The notes under the pieces were generated by a model that was not told the origin of the DNA, searched no databases, and saw only the letters and a program-made list of their open reading frames with translations. A DNA stretch of 64,000 nucleotides from Anthopleura xanthogrammica. Its lineage: Eukaryota; Cnidaria; Anthozoa; Actiniaria; Actiniidae. A program made the translations under genes and the position numbers. Shown piece after piece: positions 10,808 through 20,799 of the stretch (positions are counted from its first letter, which is position 1; the number at the start of each line of letters is the position of its first letter). The stretch spans positions 8,863,966-8,927,965 of the forward strand of contig OZ025217.1 in the NCBI GenBank assembly GCA_964019055.1, read 5' to 3'.

Positions 10808-10843
10808 AATTAAAGGATGAAAGTTAATTTTACCATAGTTCAA

Positions 10844-10970
10844 CAGGGCTCAAAATAACGGCCAGTCAACGGCCAATGTCCAGGCAATGTTCGGTCATAT
10901 TAAAAAATATGTATATATCATACGCTGGACATCTTGACTGGAGCATGACTGGCCATTATTTTGAGCCCTG
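10844..10970. mobile_element. MITE, CAGGGCTCAAAATAACGG termini
   Basis: A 127 bp element with ends CAGGGCTCAAAATAACGGCC and GGCCATTATTTTGAGCCCTG. Flanking GTTCAA/GTTAAA could be a target duplication with one mismatch. A relative with CAGGGCTCGAAATAG ends is at 54624-54783. Confidence 0.7.
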
Positions 10971-11222
10971 GTTAAACAAATCAACACCTGAACATTTTTT
11001 ACTTCAAAAACTCTTATTTTATGTAGATGTACTATAATGCACTCCTGGTTTTTAGCCACTTAAACAAATGCATGTAGTATTTTTCATCAATTCTTTGATA
11101 ATAAGGGTGGTATTTTCTATACTATTTAACAAGTAATAATTCATAGAATTTTCTTGTAATACACCTATCAATATAAGTCCTGTGGGGTGGGGGGATTCAG
11201 GTAACAGGTGAGGATGTGTAGT

Positions 11223-11400
11223 GCAGAGCTTTCAATAATATTTGGAGTAGACGGTCAATCCAAAAAAGTAGGTGTCCGTATCCCCCAAGGGGCCGTAACT
11301 TTATTTGGCAATGAATTAATTTTTTGTCAAAATGGTCGGCAGTTTAAGGTGAAGTATCCGACGATAAACCACCGGTAGCCTCCTTTTATTGAAAGCTCTG
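11223..11400. mobile_element. MITE, CAGAGCTTTCAATAA termini, copy 2
   Basis: Second full copy of the 9281-9456 element, 178 bp, with identical 15 bp inverted termini. Flanks GTAGTG/TTAGTG suggest a short target duplication. Confidence 0.75.
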
Positions 11401-11559
11401 TTAGTGAAGTGTAAATCAGCGTGGTATATACATGTATACGTAATGTAATGTAATATAAATAAAATAAAATAAAACAAAATAGAATAAATAGAATTATGTG
11501 AATTAACAGTGGATTCCACAGAGTGGCTCTTCTTCCACTGCATTCCAGTTGGAATTTAG

Positions 11560-11722
11560 AAGATGATTTTAGTGGAGGGGGGAAAAACCGGAGAACCCCT
11601 CAAAGCACAGGGAAAACCTACAAACAACTCTACTCACATACAACACAGAGTCTTGGAATCAAACCCAGATTGCCTTGGAGAGAGGCAAGCACTTTCAATG
11701 CTATCCCACCCGTGCTTCCCAT
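11560..11722 (-). mobile_element. tRNA-derived SINE
   Basis: On the minus strand an A-box-like TAGCATTGAAAGTGCTTGCC (11684-11703) is followed at tRNA spacing by a B-box GGTTTGATTCC (11655-11665). A conserved-looking body ends in GGGGTTCTCCGGTTTTTCC. This matches the general layout of animal tRNA-SINEs. No poly(A) tail is obvious. Confidence 0.6.
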
Positions 11723-12676
11723 ATAAATTATTGAGGAGATTATTATATATTTTACTTCAAAAAGCATAGTCTCTTGCCCCATTCCCTAATGACTAAAGCA
11801 ACCAATGCCCAAACTGAATAACAATTATTATGGATGCATGCAAATGAGAAGAGTCAACAAGCACTGTATCGACCCGATAGCCTCACTTTTAGGATTCTTA
11901 AACAAAAATATATCTCATTTTGGGCTCCACTGTAATAACAGATTTTTGGAATTTAGGGCCTGATTTTTGTGGAGGAAGCAAAATTCACACACCTTTCTTC
12001 TTGACTGGCCATTATACATCAAGGTTAAGACAAGATCTAAAAGAGTAAAACAGAATAAAAACTGTCACAAATTTCTCCTAAAAATAAGATTACAGCTTAT
12101 TTATACAATAAAACAACTACAACTGTATTTGTACAGCCAATAATTGGTAAGGGAAAGCAATCTTCATACAGCTGTAAGCTTACTAAAGCAAAGGTGTTCT
12201 TTCTAGTGCTGGTATAGGTTTTCCATTCAGTTTAATTATAGTGCTCATTTGAATTTGCGGCTGCTATTTTGGAGATCGAAGGGTCCAGATAAAGTACATG
12301 GTTGTAGCTGACACAAGAATGCATTAAAGCTTACATTCTTCAATCTTGGAAACTTTCCAAGATCAGACAAACGTGGCTTTGATGAAAACTTTTCGCTTTC
12401 AAATGATGATCATTATTATCTATAGCAGTTTCTAATATTCTAACTATACACTAATATCGACATCTACTTGCTAAAGAGTTAGAAGTTCATATATTCCTTG
12501 ATTTAAGTTCAGTCTAAGAGTTGTACATGTCGTACTCGTTTCAAGTAAGCTTATGTGGTTAGTCGTATGATGGAATTTTACACTAAACCTCATCTTAGAG
12601 TTTGCTTAAAGGCCTACCACGATATATCTAAATGTATTGGTACATTCACTGACACAAAGTGACATTTAAAACTTAC

Positions 12677-12845
12677 CTGAACAGTGAGAAGAAGAAGAAC
12701 GAAGCAGAGAAAACACGCCTTCGAATCCTGACTCCGAGCACTGGGTTTGACGACAACCGGACCGAAGAGGACCCTGGGGTCGAGGGTGACTTGTTATTGG
12801 GTTGCCTGTGGTTTCGTAAGCCTTGATGCAAATCACTCTTTATAT
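12677..12845 (-). promoter_or_regulatory. Orphan TATA box and 5' exon on the minus strand
   Basis: Minus-strand TATAAAG near 12836-12844 precedes a pyrimidine-rich, ATG-poor stretch. That stretch ends in CACTGTTCAG|GTAAGT, a strong splice donor at 12675-12676. The GC-richer composition stands out from its surroundings. It looks like a non-coding first exon whose partner exons I could not find leftwards. Confidence 0.35.
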
Positions 12846-12870
12846 TTTACCAACGAACCACACTAAATTT

Positions 12871-12892
12871 GGGGGGGGGGGGGGGGGGGGGG
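12871..12892 (+). repeat. G22 homopolymer
   Basis: An uninterrupted run of 22 G. Confidence 0.9.
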
Positions 12893-13106
12893 ATCCAAGC
12901 AGGTCGTCTCGCTTCGGTGCAAAGGCACGACTACCTTTGAAGATGGTGCAGGGAACTATGAAAGGGACCATTGAAAAAAGCTTCTAAAAAATCTGCGTTA
13001 TATCAATTTTTTTTTGAGTTAATTTTTCTAATGGTGCATAAGAAATGCACTAAAAGGACGAAACATGAGAAATCAACGTATATTCTTTGGCTTTTTGTGA
13101 AAAAAC

Positions 13107-13145
<39 letters not shown>

Positions 13146-13149
13146 GTAA
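13107..13149 (+). repeat. (AAT)n microsatellite
   Basis: About 14 near-perfect AAT units. Confidence 0.9.
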
Positions 13150-13480
13150 TATTTATTGACTCATATCAATGTACATTTTCATCGGCGCATATCTATAGCC
13201 GGCCGGCTGATTTTCGCAATTATATAGTCTGCAAATAACTATTATCTTATGAGAGACACCCCATTTTTTTCATGTTTGGAATCAGTATTTCATTTTACTT
13301 CAAAAATTGCTGCATAAAAAAAGTTTAATTTTTTTTCTAAAGTAGCCAGTCACCTTATAATTCAAAAAACTTGTGGGCCATCTTTAAGGTTTGGCGAAGT
13401 TTTTCATGCTTTATTATTTGCTCACTGGAATGCGTTATTTTGTTATGTGTTATTAAAAACATCTCACGTCAAACAAGCTA

Positions 13481-13556
13481 GGGTTTGGGCCTTAGGTTCG
13501 GGGTTTAGGTTTGTGGATTTGTGTTTGGGTTCTTAAATTTAGGGTCTTAGGTTAAG
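13481..13556 (+). repeat. Degenerate TTTAGGG-like stretch
   Basis: Irregular repeats of TTAGG/TTTAGGT/TTTGGG (for example GGGTTTAGG, TTTAGGGTCTTAGG) across ~75 bases. It is too irregular to call an interstitial telomere array. Confidence 0.35.
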
Positions 13557-13766
13557 AATAGACCTCTTTACCTTGGGCGTAATGTTTACCCATTTCAGAC
13601 CACGTGTCATTTTCTTGAGAATATCTTAAGAATCTCTGTTTAAGTTGTAACATTCATGTGTCTTCTCATGCGCAACCATTAAACAAATAATCAGATATTA
13701 TAGGCAATGACACGTGGTCTGAAATGGGAAAACATTACGCCTAAGGTAAAGAGGTCGATTCTAAGA
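13552..13766. mobile_element. Foldback element with ~60 bp arms
   Basis: TTAAGAATAGACCTCTTTAC plus GGGCGTAATGTTTACCCATT at the left are mirrored at the right (to 13766). The arms are near perfect. Half of the arm sequence recurs at 16528-16560 (GGCGTAATGTTTTCATATTT). Confidence 0.75.
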
Positions 13767-13849
13767 ACACTTGGCTAGCTGTCTCACGTGGTATGAACTG
13801 AACTTCTTCAAAAAGGTGTGTTCAAAAAGCTTTTTATAAAAGCCTGCGA

Positions 13850-16800
13850 TTACGTTTTTGTAAGAATAACCAGAGGCTTAAATCTACCATACTTCCACTC
13901 GTTATTAACAGCATACAAAAACACCACAACACGAGGCTTAAGTATTAAAGTAAACGGTAACTTCCGTGACGCAAGTGAATGCCTAGAAGTTCCACCAAGC
14001 TTTAGCTTAAGAGTTCTCCGACACTGGTTTGCAATCTCGAATGCTATGACTCGAGCCTGTAGTTTGTTGATTACGTTGGTTTTCAATGTTCTCTCTCCAA
14101 ACATTAAACAATGCGACGACAGAAATTTCAACGACGTTTTGAGCCCAAAATGATGGCTTAAGAGAAGTTGACGAAGATCAGGCCGTGGCCTCGCACTAGC
14201 TGTCTTCTGAGATTTTGCGCATGCGCAGAGCTTAACATCAACAGTCTTATCTGCGCATGCTTCGTACTTCCCATAAACACTGATCCTCACAATATCCATA
14301 ACTTGTACATTGGGTTGGCTAACTGAAGAATGGTTGAGCTTCACCTCGAATCGTTCCACCGAATCTACACCGTAAGCCGGCGTAACCATTAGTAACAATA
14401 TGGTTATCACGTAATTTCCCGAGATTTCTTGACGCGCCGTTTCGACGGATTTGCCAAGAAATCTTGCACATGCGCCGTAACCTATGTGAGAGCGATCAGA
14501 TTTAGGACGACGACCCTTTGTGAACTGTTGTGTTATGATGTTATTAATGTGCCCCAACGCTATCTCAGCTAGCCAATGAACTTCGTGGGAACTGGTACTG
14601 ATGAATCGATTCCATCCTTTGCATCGACAATAAACATCTGACTTCAGCCCTTCAAAATCTGAACACGTCCGGTTAAGAGGGACTGGGGCGAAAAGACCGC
14701 TGACTCGATAATCCGTTACCGCGGGCGCAGATGGTATCTCAAGCAATGAATTCAACATACCATGTAAATCAATGAACGAAACAAGTCTCTTCTGATTGGC
14801 TATTAAATTCTGAACACGTGACTTCCCAAGGATTTTGGCAACATTATCAGGTATGATCATGAACATTAATGGTGAAAACACTTCTAGCCTTCCTTCAAAA
14901 GTGTTGATAGAGTATTTAGTAGTTTTTGACCCGTGATCTGATATGATTATAGTTATCGTATTTTGTAATTTGGATACAACCCTGATATGTTTTTCCAAGG
15001 GGGTGTCATCTCCTCGTATTCGAGTTCCCTTGCTCTCGTGCGCCGTATCCAGATGCGTGTACACTAAAGCAGGAGCAATGTTTTTCTGGCTTTCAACTCC
15101 ACGCAAAAAATCTCCAACATATTCAAGTAAATATTGGCTGACAAATTGCCCATTGGAGCAAACTTCCGGAATGTGTCTGAAAGGATTGGTATAGCCATAA
15201 GTGCGCATGACCTCGCACGCAAAATGACTGAGCCCGCGATTGTCCACGTAATTTGTACGATTCAAATATTCCTGAAAAGCTCTCTTAAAACTGTTAGAGA
15301 AAGGTTTCAATTTTTTGTTGTATTTTTCGGAAAGTACAGTACCCCACGCATCAAAGAAGCACAGATCCTCTTGAACCAATGTTTGGTGTCCTCGCTGTTG
15401 AAAACGCTTTGCCATGTCATCGATGCCAGTTTTTCTGTCCACTGTCAAAGTTTTGTCCAACAGCTTTTTCCCACTGAATAAAGCTCTCAAGTTCACCACT
15501 GTGAACGACGCGTAACTCTGAACCAACTCAAAGTCGAGTATTTGAACGGTGGAATTTTTCGAATGTTTTAGTTTGCGCAACAAGTCGGTAGTTTTTGGGA
15601 GAGACCTGTAAAAGTGCGCACGAGATACAGCATCTTCAACTAGAATATTCACGCTGATTCTATCTCGACCACTTGAAGTTTGTAATCGTTTCAATAATGG
15701 CGGGAAAATGAGTGACTGCTGGTTCTCGTCATTAGCACATTTTATGAAGCAGAAATTCATACCGTTTATTGAGTTCTCTTTGATGATGCTTGGTAGACGG
15801 TTTTGGAGATTCTCGATCGATTCGAATCTTAGCCAGGATTTTTCTTTAGGCATGATACCGTAGACTGCATCTCTACATCCTAGAAGAACGTCATCATCCT
15901 CACAAATATCTGGATCACATTCAACGCTGACCTTGTCGTCAACATTCAATCGATATTTTGTCTTGAAAACACAAATAGAATCCTCGGTTGGACTATGTTT
16001 ACATGCCACGGGCTTTGAATTCAGATCAAAATGATCATAAAATTCAAAAGCTTTATTACACTCGTCCTTTGATCTGTTGTATGGAATACAAGTAGATTGA
16101 TGGATTGTTGCTGCTGCATCACCAAGGCCTTCATATGGACAATCATAACTAGATTGAGCATTCATTGACTCATTGCGTTTGAACGATGCGGCGTTTGGCT
16201 TTAACTTTATACGCTTTGCCTCAATTCTACGGGACCAGACATCTAGGATTCTTTCAGAAAAAGAAAGTGGTCCGGTATCCTTACTTTGGATTTGTTCTCG
16301 TGCAGGAATCAGATGAGGCAGTTGTTTTCGTTTATACAGTGTCTGATGATGATGATGATGTTCCTTAGAATGTTTGCCTTCATTTGTTAAAAGGTGGAGA
16401 ATAACTAAACCTGCGACGGAGAAACAAACCAGGACAAAAAACCTTCTTTTCTGTCGCAAAAAAGGAAAGAAAAGTAAAAATTAAAGAATGAAAAAAATGG
16501 GTGAATGCTCGATATGGAAAAGGCGAAAGGCGTAATGTTTTCATATTTCAGAACACGTACCATTCCCTAGAGTATTATTTCTTTGTTTAACGATTGCGCA
16601 TCAATAGAACCATGAATATGGATAATGGATGCATAGATGGTTGGGATATGAATGAATGACCCAAAGAATACACTTATGACGTGATAATTTCTGTATAAAA
16701 AGATTCACTACCCCCCCCCCCCCCCCCCAGTCATTGTTGTATCATATCTGCACCAACCATGATTAATCACTAAGAGTAACTACCTGTGAAGGCTAAACAT

Positions 16801-17014
16801 TCTTTTACAATTTTATAACGCGATACTCTCAAATAATGTAATCTGATTTGAAGGCGTTATTTGTGTTTAAGAATTTTATATTTAAAAAAATTCTAAAAGA
16901 ATTATTCTATGAATTATTTCAAAGCATTAGTGATATGTAATTAGTAACATTTGTTCTTTGGTGATTTTATAATTAAAGACTTACCAAGATATCCAAGAAA
17001 CTTGTATTTCGCAT
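13850..17014 (-). CDS. DUF229-family type II membrane protein (alkaline phosphatase/sulfatase-like fold)
   Basis: Two coding exons on the minus strand: 17014-16985 (ATG, 10 codons, donor TTG|GTAAGT) and 16450-13850 (acceptor CAG at 16451-16453, stop ending at 13850). Both are phase 0, giving 876 residues. The large exon has no ATG at its start, and joining the small upstream exon solves this. Residues 11-31 form a single membrane anchor after a short basic N-terminus, so the bulk should be lumenal or extracellular. DUF229 signatures: SRAHFYRSLPKT near 283-295, HLDTAHE near 476, and SDHGS near 514, a metal-binding motif of the alkaline phosphatase superfamily. The exact substrate is unknown. 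A His run near residue 42 comes from a CAT repeat. The last ~150 residues lack family resemblance and may be lineage-specific. Confidence 0.85.
16712..16728 (+). repeat. Poly-C run
   Basis: About 17 C in a row in the intron of the DUF229 gene. Confidence 0.85.
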
Positions 17015-17590
17015 TTGTTTTTGATTTACAGAATTCGTGTTCATATTGGACTATTTTTAAAAATTATTGTCGTTTTAAGCATTTGTAAATCACATTGATC
17101 TGTCTTTTCCATTCTGGTAGAAATGACTAGCTTCCCAGAAGTAGCTCACTTCGAGTTGACAATGAAGTCAGGAATAAAGAAATAACGGTGGGAAGTCCTT
17201 GTGAAACGTTGTGAAAGTTAGAATAACAATGAGTTGCCACTAGAAAGGGTACCGGTCAGTAATAAGGTCTTCTGTTGTTGGTGATCAAGTTTGTTTTTTT
17301 TGTAAACGTTTATCACCTGTTGCTTTGTTTGGTCAGACAGTTATATTATCAAAGGAAAGATTTCCCCTCTAAGTTATGTAACTCTATTACAATTATGATT
17401 ATGATTTGAGCAATTCGCTTATATAAACTAATTTGATCTAAGCTCGATAACTTTAAGTTTCTCTAAGCTAGCTTCCAACACTCTTATATATTTTTATTTA
17501 TTTTTTTTTTTTTGTCTTTGTAAAAAAATTATGAAGTGTAAATAAAGGCATTCAATCATTATTATATATTTTTTTCCGTTGCAATAACCT
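17015..17590. other. Upstream region of the DUF229 gene
   Basis: AT-rich sequence without repeats or open frames of note. It should hold the promoter and 5' UTR of the minus-strand DUF229 gene, but no TATA box or initiator can be assigned with confidence. Confidence 0.3.
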
Positions 17591-17591
17591 G

Positions 17592-17768
17592 TTCCTTTTT
17601 CTTCTCTGTCTTTTCGGTTTTCTTTCTTTCTTTTTTTTCTTTCTTTTTTTCTTTCTTTTTTTCCTCCTTTTTTTCCTCCTTTTTTTCTTTCTTTTTTTCT
17701 TTCTTTTTTTCTTTCTTTTTTCTTTTCTTTTTTCTTTCTTTCTTTCTTTCTTCCTTTATTCCCTTCCG
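17592..17768 (+). repeat. Pyrimidine (TTTC)n tract
   Basis: Nearly pure T/C, with TTTCTTTC and TTTTTTCTTTC motifs. It could form a purine-pyrimidine triplex. Confidence 0.85.
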
Positions 17769-17837
17769 TCCTCCCTTCTTCAGGAAATGTTCAGCTCAGT
17801 TTGACAACTAAAGGCCAATTTACACGGTACGGCTTTT

Positions 17838-18901
17838 GCTTACAACAGTCACATACAATCTACTTACTCATTGCCAGAAATATTGGACATTGTCAGCGGT
17901 GTTACGCATGAATGAAAATGAAGTGGTTTTCTAGAGGAAAAATATAACTACATGGTTTCCAAGCACATATTTATATTCAACTATGATGTTAGTAAAACAA
18001 TTCTTGCCAAAAAATAGTTACTTGACAATCAAAAGAACAACTATTATTTTTCTGTTGATAAGCCTCACCACAGGAAGCCCATGAAGGACAAGAAACAAGT
18101 TTCAAACGTAAATCGTTACTTTAAGCTTCCTTATTGTATCTCAGCAGTCAATAGGAGCTTGTAAAAACAAAATGGCGATATTTAGGGGGTTTTGAAACTG
18201 TTTGGAGCAGTTCTCTGTGGTTTCTTGTCATTTTTAACTGAAAACTACGAGCTAACAACGCGTCAAATCGCTTAAAATTTAACCTAACTTCAAGCTTCTT
18301 GGGAACCTACATTCTGAAGGCATACTGTCTATTTTGAGCGGTTTTGGATTTATTAAACACTCGTTTGGTGATATCGAGGTGGAGCTCTTTTACTTTTAAA
18401 TTTTTTCGAGCTCAAATAAGACGATTTTGGGGTCAAGTGTGGCCAGATTTATAGACGATGTATGGAATCTAGAGCTTTCGAAGACTTTCGAAGGCAAGTA
18501 GTCCGGGAACCAATATGTCGCATGATTCAATGATCATTTTACGCTTATTTAGTAGCTTGTAGGGTGGGTTGTTTGTCGCGATGTGGAGCTCAGAGGAAAT
18601 AAAACCCTATTCGCCGTAAATAGAGGAAGCTCTATATTCCCCATACATTTCCTATAAGACTCGGCGGCTATTTTGTAAGCTGAAACGCATCATTGCGCAT
18701 GGATGAGCAGGCTCATGTCCCATATTTCTGGCAATGCCACGCTTACAACACGAATTGTGTCGTGTAAATCAACCTACAACTTACTCACTACTGTTGTGTA
18801 CGACAAGAAAAAAGTTGTAGCAAGTTGTATAGGGTTGATTTACGTGAAGCAATTCGTGTTGTAAGCGTGGCGTTAGCAGATTGCATGCGACAGTTGTAAG
18901 C
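17838..18901. mobile_element. Non-autonomous transposon-like segment with nested hairpin
   Basis: GCTTACAACAGTCACATACA near 17838 is mirrored by AGATTGCATGCGACAGTTGTAAGC ending about 18899. A second inverted pair is ATTGCCAGAAATATTGG near 17870 and CATATTTCTGGCAAT near 18720. A tight hairpin (18733-18878, arms CCACGCTTACAACACGAATT) lies at the right end. No coding capacity. The unit A duplication begins within the last bases of its right terminal repeat. Confidence 0.5.
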
Positions 18902-18997
18902 TTAAGAGTTTTACTCCAACCTTCTCTTTCTCACCAAAATGTCACAATCCCAAGATTGTCAATCTCTTCCCCTTTCATTACTTTGAAGGAACCTTTT

Positions 18998-18998
<1 letters not shown>

Positions 18999-19033
<35 letters not shown>
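18999..19033 (+). repeat. C35 homopolymer
   Basis: 35 consecutive C. The same position in unit B (about 40677-40692) is short and interrupted. Confidence 0.9.
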
Positions 19034-19410
19034 ATCTCCAAAGGAAAGAAACGCTTTGGGAAATGGTAGTCTTCAATTTCAAAAGCCTATCGAACCACTA
19101 AAGACTTTATTCGGTCATATTTTAGTAATTCAATCAAAGAAAAAGGCTTAATGAGCATGGACCCAATATTTCCTTTGAAATCCAATTAAAATATCGTACA
19201 AATAATAATAGACATATTCAAGTATTGTACGATTTTCTTTTTGTCTAAAATTGCGGGTTTGTGTTCTTCTACAAGTTGTTTTACACAAGGTATTTTTTTT
19301 CTGACATCTTGCATTTATTTCTCATTTAGCAATAAGTCTCAGACGTTTCGGACGAAGGACTAAATAAGGTAATGAAAATAAGTATCATCGTTATCAAAAG
19401 TATTTTCTAA

Positions 19411-20212
19411 ACACACCCACGTAGTCCGCTAACCGGTTTAACTTGTATCTTCTGAAAACTTCTGAAATTGTTTATCACATCAAAAACAAAAATTTATATC
19501 GAATCTGGCGCTTAATCCCCTCTGTAACACTTGTTAAGAGAACGCACTATGAAAATCTATTCAATTTTTTTCCGGTTCGGATAATGATTCTAGCTAAAAG
19601 ATGGCCAAGTTTACAAGGAGATATACTTACTCCATCATATTTTTCAGCCTTCAGAAAATTTTCATTAAAAGTTTTTTCAAAACACACCCACGTTGTCCCA
19701 ACTAGAAACCGCTAGCTATTATCGATTTAACTTAATCTCTCTCCCCTTCTGAAATTGTTTATCACATCAAAACAAAAATGTATATCAAATGTATAGTCCA
19801 CTCTGTAACGCTTGCCAAATTTTCAGGGTTAAGAGAACATATACTATGAAAATCTGTTTTTATTTTTTTCCGGTTCGGATAATGATTCTAGCGAAAAGGT
19901 AGCCATGTTTACAAGGAGATATACTTACTCCATCATATTTTTCAGCCTTCAGAAAATTTTCATTAAAAGTTTTTTCAAAACACACCCACGTAGTCCCAAC
20001 TAGAAACCGCTAGCTATTATCGGTTTAACTTGTATCTCTCTCCCCTTCTGAAATTGTTTATCACATGAAAACAAAAATTAAAAGAACGTACAATAAAATC
20101 TATTTAATATTTTCCTGTTCGGATTATGATTCTAGCGAAAAGATGGCCAAGTTTACAAGGAGATATACTCACTCCATTTTTTCCCCCAGCCTTCAGAAAG
20201 TTAATATTTTTA
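19411..20212 (+). repeat. ~270-298 bp tandem repeat, nearly three copies
   Basis: The unit starts CACACCCACGTAGTCC (19411), recurs at 19682 (GTTGTCC variant) and 19980, and the last copy is truncated. It includes TTCCGGTTCGGATAATGATT and GTTTACAAGGAGATATACT. Unit B has only one copy (41357-41610), so the number changed after or during duplication. Confidence 0.85.
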
Positions 20213-20305
20213 AAACTACTTTGAAGCCCGGTTTACGTGAAGTTAGGGTGCGTCCATCGATTGATGGTTTGCAATCATTCTCAAGCTGAAGAGAATAACA
20301 AAAGA

Positions 20306-20390
20306 CATGGCTGCCATGTTGGATGATATAACAAAGGAATTCATTGAACAATCTTCTGTTAAAGTCATCCAACATGGCGGCTATCATGAC
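20306..20390. repeat. Small hairpin (CATGGCTGCCATGTTGGATGA)
   Basis: ATGGCTGCCATGTTGGATGA is mirrored by TCATCCAACATGGCGGCTAT about 40 bases later. Also present in unit B (41716-41800). Confidence 0.6.
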
Positions 20391-20590
20391 GTTACGTACA
20401 AACGCAGAATAGCGACTGAATCTACTTGGGACTACGTGGGTGTGTTTTGAAAAAACTTTTGATGAAAATTTTCGTTATAAATATTGATGTTTCCCGGCTG
20501 AAGAAAACGAAAACAAGGAATCTGTCTCTAGGATAGCAGCTGAAAATGTTGAAATATTATTTTCAGTGTTAACCCCTATACTCATCATAA

Positions 20591-20796
20591 TAGACCATTT
20601 CACGGTTCTCGTCGATCAACCTCATCTCGATATTTATTCTTTAGAATTTAACTAAAGCCCGTGGAATTTTTAAGTGTTTCAATTGTTTGATAATGTGTAC
20701 ATTCCTTAAATTACCGTGAGCTGTAGTCAAATTCTAAAGAATATATTACACACTATCGAGGCTGAGGTTGAGCGACGACAACCGTGAAATGGTCTA
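20591..20796. mobile_element. Unit-A-private foldback MITE, TAGACC ends
   Basis: Termini TAGACCATTTCACGGTT and AACCGTGAAATGGTCTA, 206 bp. Inner arms continue around CGTCG..CAACCTCA. Unit B lacks it and carries a different element a few bases away (41959-42176). Confidence 0.8.
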
Positions 20797-20799
20797 TTT

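Larger units (their letters stand above)
5722..12676. other. Gene-poor, transposon-dense interval
   Basis: No coding region here has recognisable domains, codon bias or coherent splice signals. The interval is filled by the foldback elements, SINE and tandem repeats listed separately. The gaps between them (for example 9460-9860 and 11730-12660) are AT-rich with nothing I can identify. Confidence 0.5.

Noticed and set aside
11655..11703. Functional tRNA gene
   Set aside because: Only A- and B-box-like parts are seen, with no acceptor stem or anticodon arm; fits a tRNA-derived SINE.
16457..16459. TTG as start codon of the DUF229 frame
   Set aside because: A splice acceptor (GCGACAG) lies immediately downstream and a good upstream ATG exon exists at 16985-17014.
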